Shown: piece by piece, positions 43,175 to 53,744 of the stretch
Position numbering within the stretch: the first letter of the stretch is position 1
Layout: every line of letters starts with the position of its first letter
Notes under the pieces: generated by a model
What the model was told of the DNA's origin: nothing
What the model saw: the letters and a program-made list of their open reading frames with translations, nothing else
Database searches by the model: none
Program-made: the position numbers and the translations under genes
NCBI RefSeq assembly: GCF_000484695.1
Contig: NZ_AXVR01000008.1
Location: forward strand, 1-64,000
Direction of reading: 5' to 3'
DNA: 64,000 bases
Origin: Salinispora cortesiana
Lineage (GTDB): Bacteria > Actinomycetota > Actinomycetes > Mycobacteriales > Micromonosporaceae

Positions 43175-44644
43175 TCATGCGGACCCCACGGACCGGTCGG
43201 GCGCGATGAGATTGACCAGGGCGGCGGTCAGTGCGATGGCGAAGAGCCCGACGATGACCAGAGTTGGTATGCGGAAGGCGGTCAGCCAGTCGCCCGTCCG
43301 GTCCAGGCTCGCGAAGAGAACCGTGCCGACGAGACCAACGCCCAGACCGCCACCGAAGGCCTGCCCGGTCTCGAGCATGCCGCCAGCGCTTCCGCCCTCG
43401 GTCCGTGGTACGGGAGTGAGGGCTACGGTCAGGTTCGGGGCGATCACCAGGCCCCCGGCCACCCCCGAGGTGATCAGTCCGCCGCCCAGCCCGGCCAGGA
43501 GCAGCGGCAGGGTGGCCGTGTGCGGGGAGTCCGGGCCGGGGAGAAAGACGTCGGCGACGAGCAGTGCGATGAGCCCGACCGCTGCGAGAAGCAACCCCGA
43601 CACCACCAGTGGTCGGCCCAGCCGCCCCGCCTTGGACCCGGCGATCACCGAACTGATTGCGGCGCCCAGCGCCAGTGGGGTGAGCGCGACACCGGTCACC
43701 AACTCGTCATGTCCGAGCCCGTGTTGCAGATATTCTGACATTAGGTAGTAGATACCGTCATAGCCGGCGGTGTAGAAGACGGCGATGACCACTCCCGCAG
43801 AAAACGACCGGAACCGGAACAGCCTCATGTCGAACATCGGCACGCCGCGGCGGGCGTATCGCTTTTCCCAGCGCACGAACCCCATCAGTACCGCCACCCC
43901 GGTGGCTAGGAGCGTCCAGGTCAACCACGCCGGCCAGTGTTCACCCTGGGTCAGCCACACCAAGCCCAGCCCGACCATCAACAGGACGGCTCCCACCAGG
44001 TCCATTCGTGGCCGGTGGGCCCGCTCTGCAACCGGGAAGAACCGCCACCCGAGGATCGCGATGACGATCCCGGCCGGCACGCTGACCAGAAAGGCCCACC
44101 GCCAGCCCCATTCGGCACCCCCGACAGCGACCAGTCCGCCGCCAAGCACCGGACCGACTATCCGGGCGACGTTGATCCCCACGGAGACCGCTCCGAACGG
44201 CAGCCCCCGCTCCTGGGCGGGAAACATCCGTTGAATTGTTCCGAACACCTGGGCGAGTGCCAGCCCGATACCGACCCCTTGCACCAGGCGGGCGGCGATC
44301 AGCCACGCCTCATGCGACGCGAGAGCCGCGGCTCCGCTCGCCACGACGAACGCCGTCATGCCGGCCACGAAGATGTTGCGCCGGCCGTGTACGTCACCGA
44401 ATCGGCCCGCGGGCACCAGCACCAGGCCGATCGCTAGGTAGAACGCCGAGACCAGCCACTGTTGGGTGCTCGAGTCCAACCCGAGCGTGGTACGGATCGT
44501 CGGCATCGCGATCACCACCAGGGCGATGTTGAGCCCCAGGATGAAGGTAACCAACGTGCTGACCGCCACTACCGGCATCCGCGGCACCGGACGACCCGAT
44601 CCCGTCCGAAGCGACTGCTCCTCCTGCTGATGCTCCTCGGTCAC
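43175..44644 (-). CDS. MFS drug exporter (DHA2/EmrB type)
   Basis: Fourteen-helix major-facilitator exporter of 489 residues. The DHA2 features are the motif-A loop GRFGDVHGRRNIF after helix 2, the motif-C-like GPVLGGGLVAVG in helix 5, and long hydrophobic segments throughout. It is expected to use the proton gradient to export the cluster product or a toxic quinone. The initial residues MTEEHQQEEQSL form a charged tail. The start GTG 44644 lies in a 20-bp repeat that also supplies the RBS. The gene is convergent with rmlA. Confidence 0.93.
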   Translation of the reverse strand: MTEEHQQEEQSLRTGSGRPVPRMPVVAVSTLVTFILGLNIALVVIAMPTIRTTLGLDSSTQQWLVSAFYLAIGLVLVPAGRFGDVHGRRNIFVAGMTAFVVASGAAALASHEAWLIAARLVQGVGIGLALAQVFGTIQRMFPAQERGLPFGAVSVGINVARIVGPVLGGGLVAVGGAEWGWRWAFLVSVPAGIVIAILGWRFFPVAERAHRPRMDLVGAVLLMVGLGLVWLTQGEHWPAWLTWTLLATGVAVLMGFVRWEKRYARRGVPMFDMRLFRFRSFSAGVVIAVFYTAGYDGIYYLMSEYLQHGLGHDELVTGVALTPLALGAAISSVIAGSKAGRLGRPLVVSGLLLAAVGLIALLVADVFLPGPDSPHTATLPLLLAGLGGGLITSGVAGGLVIAPNLTVALTPVPRTEGGSAGGMLETGQAFGGGLGVGLVGTVLFASLDRTGDWLTAFRIPTLVIVGLFAIALTAALVNLIAPDRSVGSA

Positions 44645-44690
44645 GACAGGTGCTCCTCGGTCACGACAGGTGCTCCTCGGTCACGACAGG
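44631..44690. repeat. Three perfect 20-bp tandem repeats over the MFS start
   Basis: The unit TGCTCCTCGGTCACGACAGG occurs at 44631, 44651 and 44671. On the minus strand each copy contains GTGACCGAGGAG, so the GAGGAG of one copy serves as RBS for the GTG of the next. The last GTG (44644) starts the MFS gene. Confidence 0.9.
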
Positions 44691-44963
44691 GCCACCGGGC
44701 AGGCTGCGAGAACCGTCATGTACCCACTAACGATCTGCGGTGAACGTGGCCGTGTAGAGAGAAGCGATCCGGGCCGGGACAACCCACCGGTGGTGGCGCG
44801 AATCCCGGTTGGCCCGGCCGCCGAGTCGGGTACCCCCGCACCGGCCGCCGCCGAATCGGGGTACCCGCCAGCGGCGAATGTCACCGGGGAGCGGGATCGG
44901 GTGCCGAGGCTGGGGCGGCGGCTGGCAACATCTGTGGTCTACCCCGAGGTGAGGAGGCCCACG
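44691..44963. promoter_or_regulatory. Divergent spacer between MFS and HAD genes
   Basis: Promoter region for both genes. It contains an imperfect direct repeat around CGAGTCGGGTACCC: 44814-44835 (CCGGCCGCCGAGTCGGGTACCC in two parts) and 44841-44866, the second copy with three extra bases and one change. No gene is seen here. A long open frame crossing it only extends the HAD gene. Confidence 0.4.
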
Positions 44964-45656
44964 GTGAGCGCCCAACATCCTGCCGCTGTCCTCTTCGACA
45001 TGGACGGCACCCTGGTGGACAGCGAAAAGTTGTGGGACACCGCGCTGCACGAGCTGGCAGTCGCCTATGGCGGCGTGCTCTCCGCGGCCGCTCGCCGGGC
45101 CATGATCGGAACGAGCATGGCGGCCTCGATGCAGCTCCTGCACGACGACCTGGGCCAGTCGGAACGTGACCTGCAGGCCAGCGCGGCGTGGATCAACGCA
45201 CGGATACTGGAGCTGTTCCGCAGCGGGCTGCAGTGGCGGCCGGGCGCGCTGACCCTGCTGCGTGCCGTCCGTGCCGCGCAGATCCCGACTGCCCTGGTCA
45301 CCTCCAGCGCTCGGGCGTTGGTGGAGGTTGCCCTCGACACCCTGGGGCGGGACAGCTTCGACGTGGTGGTGTGCGGGGACGAGGTGGATTCGGCCAAACC
45401 ACACCCGATGCCCTACCTGACCGCCGCCCGGGTGCTCGGTGTGCCGATCGGCCGGTGTGTGGCGATCGAGGACTCCCCGACCGGCGTGGCGAGTGCTCTC
45501 GCCGCGGGTGCGGCGGTCCTCGCGGTACCGGCAGAGGTGCCGGTGGAGCCCCGCGCCGACGTGCATCAGCTGGCGAGCCTGGCCGCGGCCGACCTGGAGC
45601 TCCTCGCGGCGCTGCTCGGGGACCGCTCTGCGAACGCGGCCTTCGGCGCTCGGTAG
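44964..45656 (+). CDS. HAD-superfamily sugar phosphatase-like hydrolase
   Basis: HAD hydrolase of 230 residues. Motif I is LFDMDGTLVDSE, motif II is LVTSSARALVE, motif III is the Lys in SAKPHPMPY, and motif IV is IEDSPTGVASALAAG. A helical cap lies between I and II, as in beta-phosphoglucomutase-type phosphatases. Start GTG 44964 after GAGGAGG. It may dephosphorylate sugar phosphates. Whether it belongs to the biosynthetic cluster or to the housekeeping side is unclear. Confidence 0.92.
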   Translation: MSAQHPAAVLFDMDGTLVDSEKLWDTALHELAVAYGGVLSAAARRAMIGTSMAASMQLLHDDLGQSERDLQASAAWINARILELFRSGLQWRPGALTLLRAVRAAQIPTALVTSSARALVEVALDTLGRDSFDVVVCGDEVDSAKPHPMPYLTAARVLGVPIGRCVAIEDSPTGVASALAAGAAVLAVPAEVPVEPRADVHQLASLAAADLELLAALLGDRSANAAFGAR

Positions 45657-45666
45657 CGCGCGGCCG

Positions 45667-45706
45667 CTCCGGGGCCCTTCCGTCAGCACTCGGAAGGGCC
45701 CCGGAG
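45667..45706. terminator. Strong bidirectional terminator
   Basis: Perfect 16-bp inverted repeat (45667-45682 with 45691-45706), 8-nt loop. A third copy of the GGGGCCCTTCCGAG arm follows at 45711-45724, so an alternative hairpin is possible. It marks the convergent boundary between the HAD gene and the ABC permease. Confidence 0.88.
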
Positions 45707-45729
45707 CCACGGGGCCCTTCCGAGCTGAC

Positions 45730-48279
45730 TCAGTCGTGGGCGATAGCGCCCAGGACATCGATGCGGGCGGCGCGGACCGCGGGAATCACCGCGGCGATGA
45801 CGCCGACCAGCGCGCCGAGGCCGACCATCGTCCCCATGTCCGCCCAAGGCAGCACCAGGTCGGTGATTCCCTCGTCGCGCAACGCCTCGACGACGGCCGC
45901 GCCGAGGCCGGAGCCGACGGCGATGCCGAGCAGCGCACCGAACACCGAGATCACCACCGCCTCTATAGTGATCATGCCCATGGTCTGCGCCCGACCAAGG
46001 CCGACCGCGCGGAGCAGCCCGAGCTCCCGGGTGCGTTCGAGCACCGACAGGGCCAGGGTGTTGATGATGCCGAGTACCGCGATCACGATGGCCAACAGCA
46101 GCAGGATCTGGATCATTCGCAACAGGTCGTCGAGCGGCTTGGTCTGCTGCTCGATGAACGCGTCCCGGTCGGCCACCGTCACCTCCGGGCTGTCCGCCAG
46201 AAGCGTCTCCACCCGCGGCAGCACGTCAGCGGCCTGGGCCCCGGGCGTGAGCTGGATGAAGCCCGCTATCGGCTGGGGGACGGTGAAGTCCTGCGCCGCG
46301 GTGACCGGCACAGTGATCGGATCGAGGAGCTCATCGGCTTCGTAGATCCCGCTGACCGTGTAGGTCTTCGCCTCGGCGCGGGCCAACTGCACCGGCACGG
46401 TGGAGCCGACGGAGAGTCCGCGCGAGGCCGCCACATCCGAACTGACCAGCATCTGATCCGGCCCGAGTCGACTGATGTCCCCGGCGGTGGCCCGCGCGCC
46501 GAAGATCCGCGTCAGCGTCGACACGTCGCTGTTGGCGCCCACCCAGGTGCGTTCGTCGCCGACCTGGGCCAGATCGCCGTATGCTCCGCCGACCAGCGCC
46601 ACCCCGGGCAGCGCCGCGGTCTTCTCCAGCACCACGGGGTCGAAGGTCGGCGGCCGGGGTCCGGTCTGCGCGCCGCCGATCACCAACTCGGCCTTGATCT
46701 TGTCCTGGGCCAGGCCGCTGATGCTGCTCTTGGTGGAATCCAGGATGACGGTAACCCCGGTTACCAGGGCGATGCCGACCATCAGCGCGGCCGCCGTGAT
46801 CGCCGTACGGCGCGGGTTTCGTCCGGAGTTGAGCCGGCCCAACTTGCCCGGCATCCACCAGGAGAAGATCCCGCCGAGTAGACCGACCACCGGCCGGCTG
46901 ATCAGCGGGGTCAGGAGCGCCACCCCGATGAAGGCGAAGAGCACGCCGCCGAGGATGGTGATCAGGGTGTTGCCACCGGCGTGTCCGCCGAGGCCCAGGA
47001 AGAGCAGCGTGGCGCCGGTCGAGGTCACCGCCGCGCCCGCCACCGTGACCTTGGTCAGCGGCCGGTCCGGCGTCGCGACATCCTGCATCGCCGCGATCGG
47101 CGGGATCCGGGACGCCCGCAGCGCGGGCAGCAGCGCCGCCACCACCGTGATGATCAGGCCGACCCCGAACGCACCGATAACCGCCGCCGGGGGTACGGCG
47201 ACCCCTGCCAGGTCGAGCCCGCCGGAGAGGTTGCCGAACAGGTACGCCAACAGCGCGCCGATGCCGACGCCGGCGCCGAGGCCGAGCACGGAGGCGAGTA
47301 GGCCGACCGCCACCGCCTCCAGCACCACCGAGCCGATGATCTGGCGGCGGCCCGCCCCGACGGCGCGCATCAGCGCCAACTCCCGGGTGCGCTGGGCCAC
47401 GATGATCGAAAATGTGTTGAGGATCAGGAACGTCCCCACCAGCAGCGCCACCGCGGCGAAGCCGAGCAGGATTCGGTTGAAGAAGGACAACCCCTCCTTC
47501 AGCGTCGCCGAGGCCTCCGCGGAGACCTCGGCGCCGGTCTTCACCTCGAAGTCGGCCCCGAGCGCGGCGGCGATGTCGTCGCGCAGCCGATCGTTGGCGA
47601 CGCCGTCGGCGGCGGTGACCGTGACGTTGGTGAAGGCGTCGCCCTGGCCGAGCATCAACTGCTGCGCCACCGGAGTGGTGAACATGACCTCGTTGACGCC
47701 GCCGATGGAGTCGCGGCCGCCGCTGTAGCCGAAGATCCCGACGATGGTGAACTCCTGCTTCGGCTCGAGCGTGAGCACGCCCACTCGATCGCCGACAGCG
47801 ACCTGGCCGGCCTTGGCCAGCCCGGCATTGACCAGGATTTCGTCGTCCGCCTGCGGCTCCCGGCCCTCGCGCAGCTGGACGAGATCGCTTACGCCCACCC
47901 AGTTCGCACCGATTTGGGGCGGCCCGAAGGAGGTGACCACCTTGCCATTGCTACCGATCAGGCGCGCGCCGTCGGCGGCCACGATGCCGGTGGCGTCGGC
48001 CACCCCGGCAACGTTTCGGATTCGCTCCACCGTCTCGGCCGGCACCGGCATTGCCACCGCGTCACCCTCGAAGTCGCCCACCTCGATCCGCGGCTTCGCG
48101 GCGACGTTGACGTCCACCCCTTCGTACGCGTCGGCGAAGACGGCGTCGAAGGAACGGCCGAGGGTGTCGGTGAGCACGAACGCGCCCGAGACGAACATGA
48201 CGCCGAGTACCACCGCCAACCCGGACAGGATCAGCCGGAGCTTGCGTGCCAGCAGGCTCTTGAGGGTCGCCCGGAACAT
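45730..48279 (-). CDS. ABC transporter permease (MacB/FtsX, two modules)
   Basis: Large permease of 849 residues with two FtsX domains. TM helix 1 at the N-terminus is followed by an extracytoplasmic MacB-like domain (about 40-250) and three TM helices (about 265-400). The second unit then follows (about 490-849), ending with TM helices around AIVIAVLGIINTLALSVLERTRELGLLRAVG. It works with the ATPase just upstream. The ATG overlaps the ATPase stop by one base (TGATG). Such systems export lipids, peptides or drugs, or control cell-wall hydrolases. Confidence 0.93.
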   Translation of the reverse strand: MFRATLKSLLARKLRLILSGLAVVLGVMFVSGAFVLTDTLGRSFDAVFADAYEGVDVNVAAKPRIEVGDFEGDAVAMPVPAETVERIRNVAGVADATGIVAADGARLIGSNGKVVTSFGPPQIGANWVGVSDLVQLREGREPQADDEILVNAGLAKAGQVAVGDRVGVLTLEPKQEFTIVGIFGYSGGRDSIGGVNEVMFTTPVAQQLMLGQGDAFTNVTVTAADGVANDRLRDDIAAALGADFEVKTGAEVSAEASATLKEGLSFFNRILLGFAAVALLVGTFLILNTFSIIVAQRTRELALMRAVGAGRRQIIGSVVLEAVAVGLLASVLGLGAGVGIGALLAYLFGNLSGGLDLAGVAVPPAAVIGAFGVGLIITVVAALLPALRASRIPPIAAMQDVATPDRPLTKVTVAGAAVTSTGATLLFLGLGGHAGGNTLITILGGVLFAFIGVALLTPLISRPVVGLLGGIFSWWMPGKLGRLNSGRNPRRTAITAAALMVGIALVTGVTVILDSTKSSISGLAQDKIKAELVIGGAQTGPRPPTFDPVVLEKTAALPGVALVGGAYGDLAQVGDERTWVGANSDVSTLTRIFGARATAGDISRLGPDQMLVSSDVAASRGLSVGSTVPVQLARAEAKTYTVSGIYEADELLDPITVPVTAAQDFTVPQPIAGFIQLTPGAQAADVLPRVETLLADSPEVTVADRDAFIEQQTKPLDDLLRMIQILLLLAIVIAVLGIINTLALSVLERTRELGLLRAVGLGRAQTMGMITIEAVVISVFGALLGIAVGSGLGAAVVEALRDEGITDLVLPWADMGTMVGLGALVGVIAAVIPAVRAARIDVLGAIAHD

Positions 48280-49046
48280 CAGTCGCCCACCTCGACCTGG
48301 GTGTCGAGCTTCTTCATCGTGTCCAGCACCGTCTCCGCCGTCGGCTCGATCAGCTCGGAGACGATCTGTCCGTCGGCGAGGAAGACCACCCGGTCGGCGT
48401 AGGCGGCGGCGGTCGGATCATGGGTGACCATGACAATGGTCTGTCCGTGCTCCCGTACCGAGTTACGGAGGAACTTCAGCACCTCCGCGCCGGCCCGAGA
48501 GTCGAGGTTGCCGGTCGGCTCATCTGCGAAGATCACCTGTGGGCGGCTGACCAGTGCCCGCGCGCACGCCACCCGCTGCTGCTGCCCACCGGAGAGCTGC
48601 GCCGGCCGGTGACCCAGCCGTTCCCGCAGGCCGACGGTCTCGATCACCGTGTCGAACCAGGCTTGGTCCGGCTTGCGCCCAGCGATCGACAGCGGCAGCA
48701 GGATGTTTTCCTTTGCGGTCAACGTCGGCAGCAGGTTGAACTGTTGGAAGATGAATCCGACCTGCTCGCGGCGCAGCTTGGTCAGACCGGCATCCCCCAG
48801 GCCGGTGACCGTGGTCTCGCCGATCGAGACCGTGCCCCGGGTCACGGCGTCCAGCCCGGCGAGGCAGTGCATCAACGTTGACTTGCCCGACCCGGATGGA
48901 CCCATGATCGCGGTGAATCGGCTCTGCTCGAACTCACAGGTGACCCCGCGAAGCGCGATCACCTGTGCCTCCCCGCTGCCGTACACCTTCCACACCTCGC
49001 TCGCGCGGGCCGCGGCCTGCGCCTGACGGCCTACCGTCGCGGTCAC
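48279..49046 (-). CDS. ABC transporter ATPase (LolD/MacB type)
   Basis: ATPase of 255 residues. Walker A is [10 protein letters not shown] (about 50), the Q-loop is [10 protein letters not shown], the signature is [15 protein letters not shown], Walker B is [12 protein letters not shown] and the switch His is in VMVTHDP. It belongs to the group that powers two-module FtsX-type permeases. Start GTG 49046 with GGGAGAAG upstream. Operon with the following permease. Confidence 0.94.
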   Translation of the reverse strand: MTATVGRQAQAAARASEVWKVYGSGEAQVIALRGVTCEFEQSRFTAIMGPSGSGKSTLMHCLAGLDAVTRGTVSIGETTVTGLGDAGLTKLRREQVGFIFQQFNLLPTLTAKENILLPLSIAGRKPDQAWFDTVIETVGLRERLGHRPAQLSGGQQQRVACARALVSRPQVIFADEPTGNLDSRAGAEVLKFLRNSVREHGQTIVMVTHDPTAAAYADRVVFLADGQIVSELIEPTAETVLDTMKKLDTQVEVGD

Positions 49047-49342
49047 GTCTTCTCCCTCTCGTCGTTCGGTCCGCCCCGTCCCCCTCGGCCGGCGCGGCAG
49101 TCCCATCATGGGGTTTCCCCAGTCCACATCCCTCCGACTTGCGGCGGAGCCGTGGCGGATTTTTGTGCTACGGGTGTCCCCGAGCGCCACTCAGGGTTGC
49201 CCCTGAGCGCCCGTTGGCGTCGAGCCGGCTTCCCGATTGCCCCGGGACCGATCCCCACCCGGTGATGTCCCATGGATGATCAAGCCCGCTGCCCCCTGTT
49301 GGTCACGGTAGGTGACCGGGGCAACCCGGCGGGGCGGGCGGG
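49047..49342. other. Intergenic region upstream of ABC operon
   Basis: Holds the promoter of the ABC operon. It contains a small stem CTCAGGG/CCCTGAG (49190-49207) and no convincing coding frame. The adjacent 49343-49441 is a regulator remnant. Confidence 0.5.
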
Positions 49343-49441
49343 TCAGCTCCGGGGCCGGACCAGCCCGGACTCGTACGCCAGCACCGCCAGGATCCGGACC
49401 GGGCGCCGCTGCGGGTCGGGGCCCGCGCGGCGCCCACTCAC
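49343..49441 (-). pseudogene. C-terminal remnant of a LuxR-type response regulator
   Basis: A 32-residue reading frame starts at GTG 49441, overlapping the nuclease stop by 4 nt. It ends RILAVLAYESGLVRPRS. The VLAYESGLV(R/T)PG segment is typical of the extreme C-terminus of NarL/FixJ response regulators in actinomycetes. Nothing of the receiver or HTH is in frame around it, so it is probably a leftover of a lost regulator. It could also be a real leader-like small gene. Confidence 0.5.
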
Positions 49442-50349
49442 TCGTCAGCGCCCGGCGGCATCGGCTGGGATCGCGAGTCACGGAGCGAGTCGGCCGGTTT
49501 CGGGCCGACCGGGAACGGCGGCGGCGTGCCCCCGAAACTCGGACACAGCGGCTGGTGGCTGCACCAGTCACAGAGCCGGCTCGGCCGCGGGCGGAAGTCC
49601 TGGGCGGCGGTGGCGGCCTCGATCGCCCGCCAGAGCGCCACCACCGTGCGCTCGAATCGCACCAGTTCGTCGGCGTCCGGGGTGTAGTCGCAGACCTCGG
49701 CATCTTTCAGGTAGAGCAGCCGCAGTACCCGTGGCACCACGCCGCGGGTACGCCACAACACCAAGGCATAGAACTTGAGCTGGAACAGCGCCCGCGCCTC
49801 GAACGCCTCCCGCGGCGCGCCGCCGGTCTTGTAGTCAACCACCCGCAGCGCGCCGTCCGGCGCCACGTCCAACCGGTCCAGGTAGCCCCGGATCAGCAAC
49901 TCCTCGTCCACCACCGCGGAGATCAGACTCTCCCGCTCGGCCGGCTCCAGGCGGCGTGGATCCTCCACCGCGAAGTAGCCCTGGAGCAGCCCTGCGGCCG
50001 AGCGTAGAAACGTTGACCGGGCCTCGGCGTCGTCGGTGAACAGGGTGGCCAGCTCCGGCTGCTCGGTGACCAGCCGTTCCCACTGCGGAGCCACCAGGTC
50101 GCTGGCGGCCCGCGGGGTGCGGCCAGCGGAGGGCAGGTCGAACAGTCGCTCCAGTACGGCGTGGATCAGGGTGCCCCGGGCCTGCTCCATGGTGGGCTGC
50201 TCGGGCAGCCGGTCGATGCTGCGGAACCGGTAGAGCAACGGGCAGGTCTTGAAGTCGGCCGCCCGCGAGGGGGACAGCGAGGCCCGTACCGTGACCGGCA
50301 CCTCCGCCGTGGGCGAGAGCTGCTGGGCTGTCACCGGATCCGCTGTCAT
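49438..50349 (-). CDS. RecB-family exonuclease (PD-(D/E)XK, Fe-S)
   Basis: Nuclease of 303 residues of the PDDEXK/Cas4-AddB group. It starts SLSPSRAADFKTCPLLYRFR, the active-site motif is VVDYKTGG (about 195), followed by FQLKFYALVLWR. The C-terminal LCDWCSHQPLCPSF with the early Cys (TCPLLY) forms the Fe-S ligands typical of the family. A DNA repair function is likely. Start ATG 50349. It is divergent from the site-2 protease gene. Confidence 0.9.
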   Translation of the reverse strand: MTADPVTAQQLSPTAEVPVTVRASLSPSRAADFKTCPLLYRFRSIDRLPEQPTMEQARGTLIHAVLERLFDLPSAGRTPRAASDLVAPQWERLVTEQPELATLFTDDAEARSTFLRSAAGLLQGYFAVEDPRRLEPAERESLISAVVDEELLIRGYLDRLDVAPDGALRVVDYKTGGAPREAFEARALFQLKFYALVLWRTRGVVPRVLRLLYLKDAEVCDYTPDADELVRFERTVVALWRAIEAATAAQDFRPRPSRLCDWCSHQPLCPSFGGTPPPFPVGPKPADSLRDSRSQPMPPGADE

Positions 50350-50433
50350 GACCGGAAAGGGTAGGGCACCGGGGTGACAGCGTGACCCGCGCCGTCTGCA
50401 AGGCATGATCGGCTCCCGCGTAGCATCGGGTCG

Positions 50434-52537
<2,104 letters not shown>

Positions 52538-52618
52538 CGGTCATGACGGTCGAGCAGGACAGCGGGGAATGACGCGACAGCGGCCGACCGGCGTGGACCG
52601 GTGGTGCGGGGAGGCGGA

Positions 52619-53191
52619 ATGAAACGGCCGGGCCTGGGCGGCGGCGACGTGCCAGCGGTGTTTCCGGACTGGTCGCCGTATCGGGACCTCGAGTCCGCGG
52701 CGAGTGCCTACCTGCGCGACCCGGATGTGGCCCTGGAGGCGCTCGGCGGTGTGCTTCGCGGCGCCTCCGTGCTTGGCTTCACCCTGGAACGGTTTGTCAA
52801 CGAGGTCAACGGAGTCTGGCAGGAGGTGGTCATCTGTGACGGCAGTCGCCTGGTCCTCTGGCACGGCGAGGACATCCCGCCCGGAGAGGGCCCACCTGGT
52901 TCGATGACCTCCTCGCTGCGGGTGGTGCCGGTCTCCTCGATCACCGAGGTGGGGTGTCGGCGGCGGCTCACCCGCGCCGATGACGGCACCGTGCGGGTGG
53001 ACGGCATCGACGTCTACCTGCTGTTGAGGTCGCTGGATGAGGCGCCGTCGGGCGAGGAGGGGGCCAGCGTGCTCCGGCATGACGCGTTGCGCTTCGGCAA
53101 GACCCTCGACGACGGTGGCGCCGGGCAAATCGCCCGCCTTGAGGAGTTCGCCCGGTTGGTCGCCTCGGCCGTCGGTCGGCCACTGCGTTGA
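52619..53191 (+). CDS. Conserved actinobacterial hypothetical protein (DUF5998-like)
   Basis: Protein of 190 residues without known catalytic motifs. It is probably the DUF5998-type protein often seen near trmI and the proteasome ATPase gene. It has VFPDWSPYRDLESAASAYLRDPDVALEAL at the start and alternating strands such as RLVLWHGEDIPPGE and SLRVVPVSSITEVGCRRRL. The function is unknown. Start ATG 52619 has GGGGAGGCGGA before it. Confidence 0.8.
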   Translation: MKRPGLGGGDVPAVFPDWSPYRDLESAASAYLRDPDVALEALGGVLRGASVLGFTLERFVNEVNGVWQEVVICDGSRLVLWHGEDIPPGEGPPGSMTSSLRVVPVSSITEVGCRRRLTRADDGTVRVDGIDVYLLLRSLDEAPSGEEGASVLRHDALRFGKTLDDGGAGQIARLEEFARLVASAVGRPLR

Positions 53192-53275
53192 GGGCTGACC
53201 GCTCGGCTGAGGGTTGACCGCGCGCGCTCGGCGGGGAGCTGCCCGGTGCGGCAGCGCCGCACCCGGCGGTGGCGG

Positions 53276-53569
53276 TCAGTCTTCGGCTTCTGGACCGGCG
53301 ACTGGCGTGCCGTCGCCGCCGCGGAGCACGTGGATGCACTCGCCCGGGCACTCCTTCGCCGAGTCGATCACCTCAAGGCGGAGGTGTTCCGGCACCTCCA
53401 CCCGGCCGCCCGGGGCCTGCACCAGTTCGCCGTCCGGTCCTTTGACGTAGGCGAGTCCGTCGATGTCGAACTCGAAGACCTCTGGCGCGTACTGGACGCA
53501 GAGCCCATCGCCCGTGCACAGGTCCTGGTCCACCCAGACCTGTAGCTGGTCCGTCGCGACCTCGATCAC
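53276..53569 (-). CDS. Ferredoxin (3Fe-4S/4Fe-4S type)
   Basis: Small ferredoxin of 97 residues. The first Cys pair is in [16 protein letters not shown] (CxxxxxC) and the later pair in [11 protein letters not shown]. This is the pattern of P450-associated [3Fe-4S] or single [4Fe-4S] ferredoxins, with one extra Cys in CPGEC. Start GTG 53569 with GGGGGAACG upstream. It is transcribed divergently from the ARC ATPase gene. Its partner is unknown. Confidence 0.9.
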   Translation of the reverse strand: MIEVATDQLQVWVDQDLCTGDGLCVQYAPEVFEFDIDGLAYVKGPDGELVQAPGGRVEVPEHLRLEVIDSAKECPGECIHVLRGGDGTPVAGPEAED

Positions 53570-53744
53570 CGTTCCCCCAGGTTCGTCCGTCGTACGCCTT
53601 GACGGTACCCGAACCGTCGGACGGATTCCCGCGCCCACCCGGGGACGATCAAGGTTCGGTGACGAGGGTGTTGCATGGGACCGAATCGGCCTCATAGCGG
53701 TTAGTGTTAGGGCAGAACGTTCAAGCCCCCCGGGGAGGTGGGAC

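Noticed and set aside
44631-44690. Possible CRISPR array (three repeats)
   Set aside because: Repeats are directly adjacent without spacers and lie over a gene start, so it is a tandem repeat.
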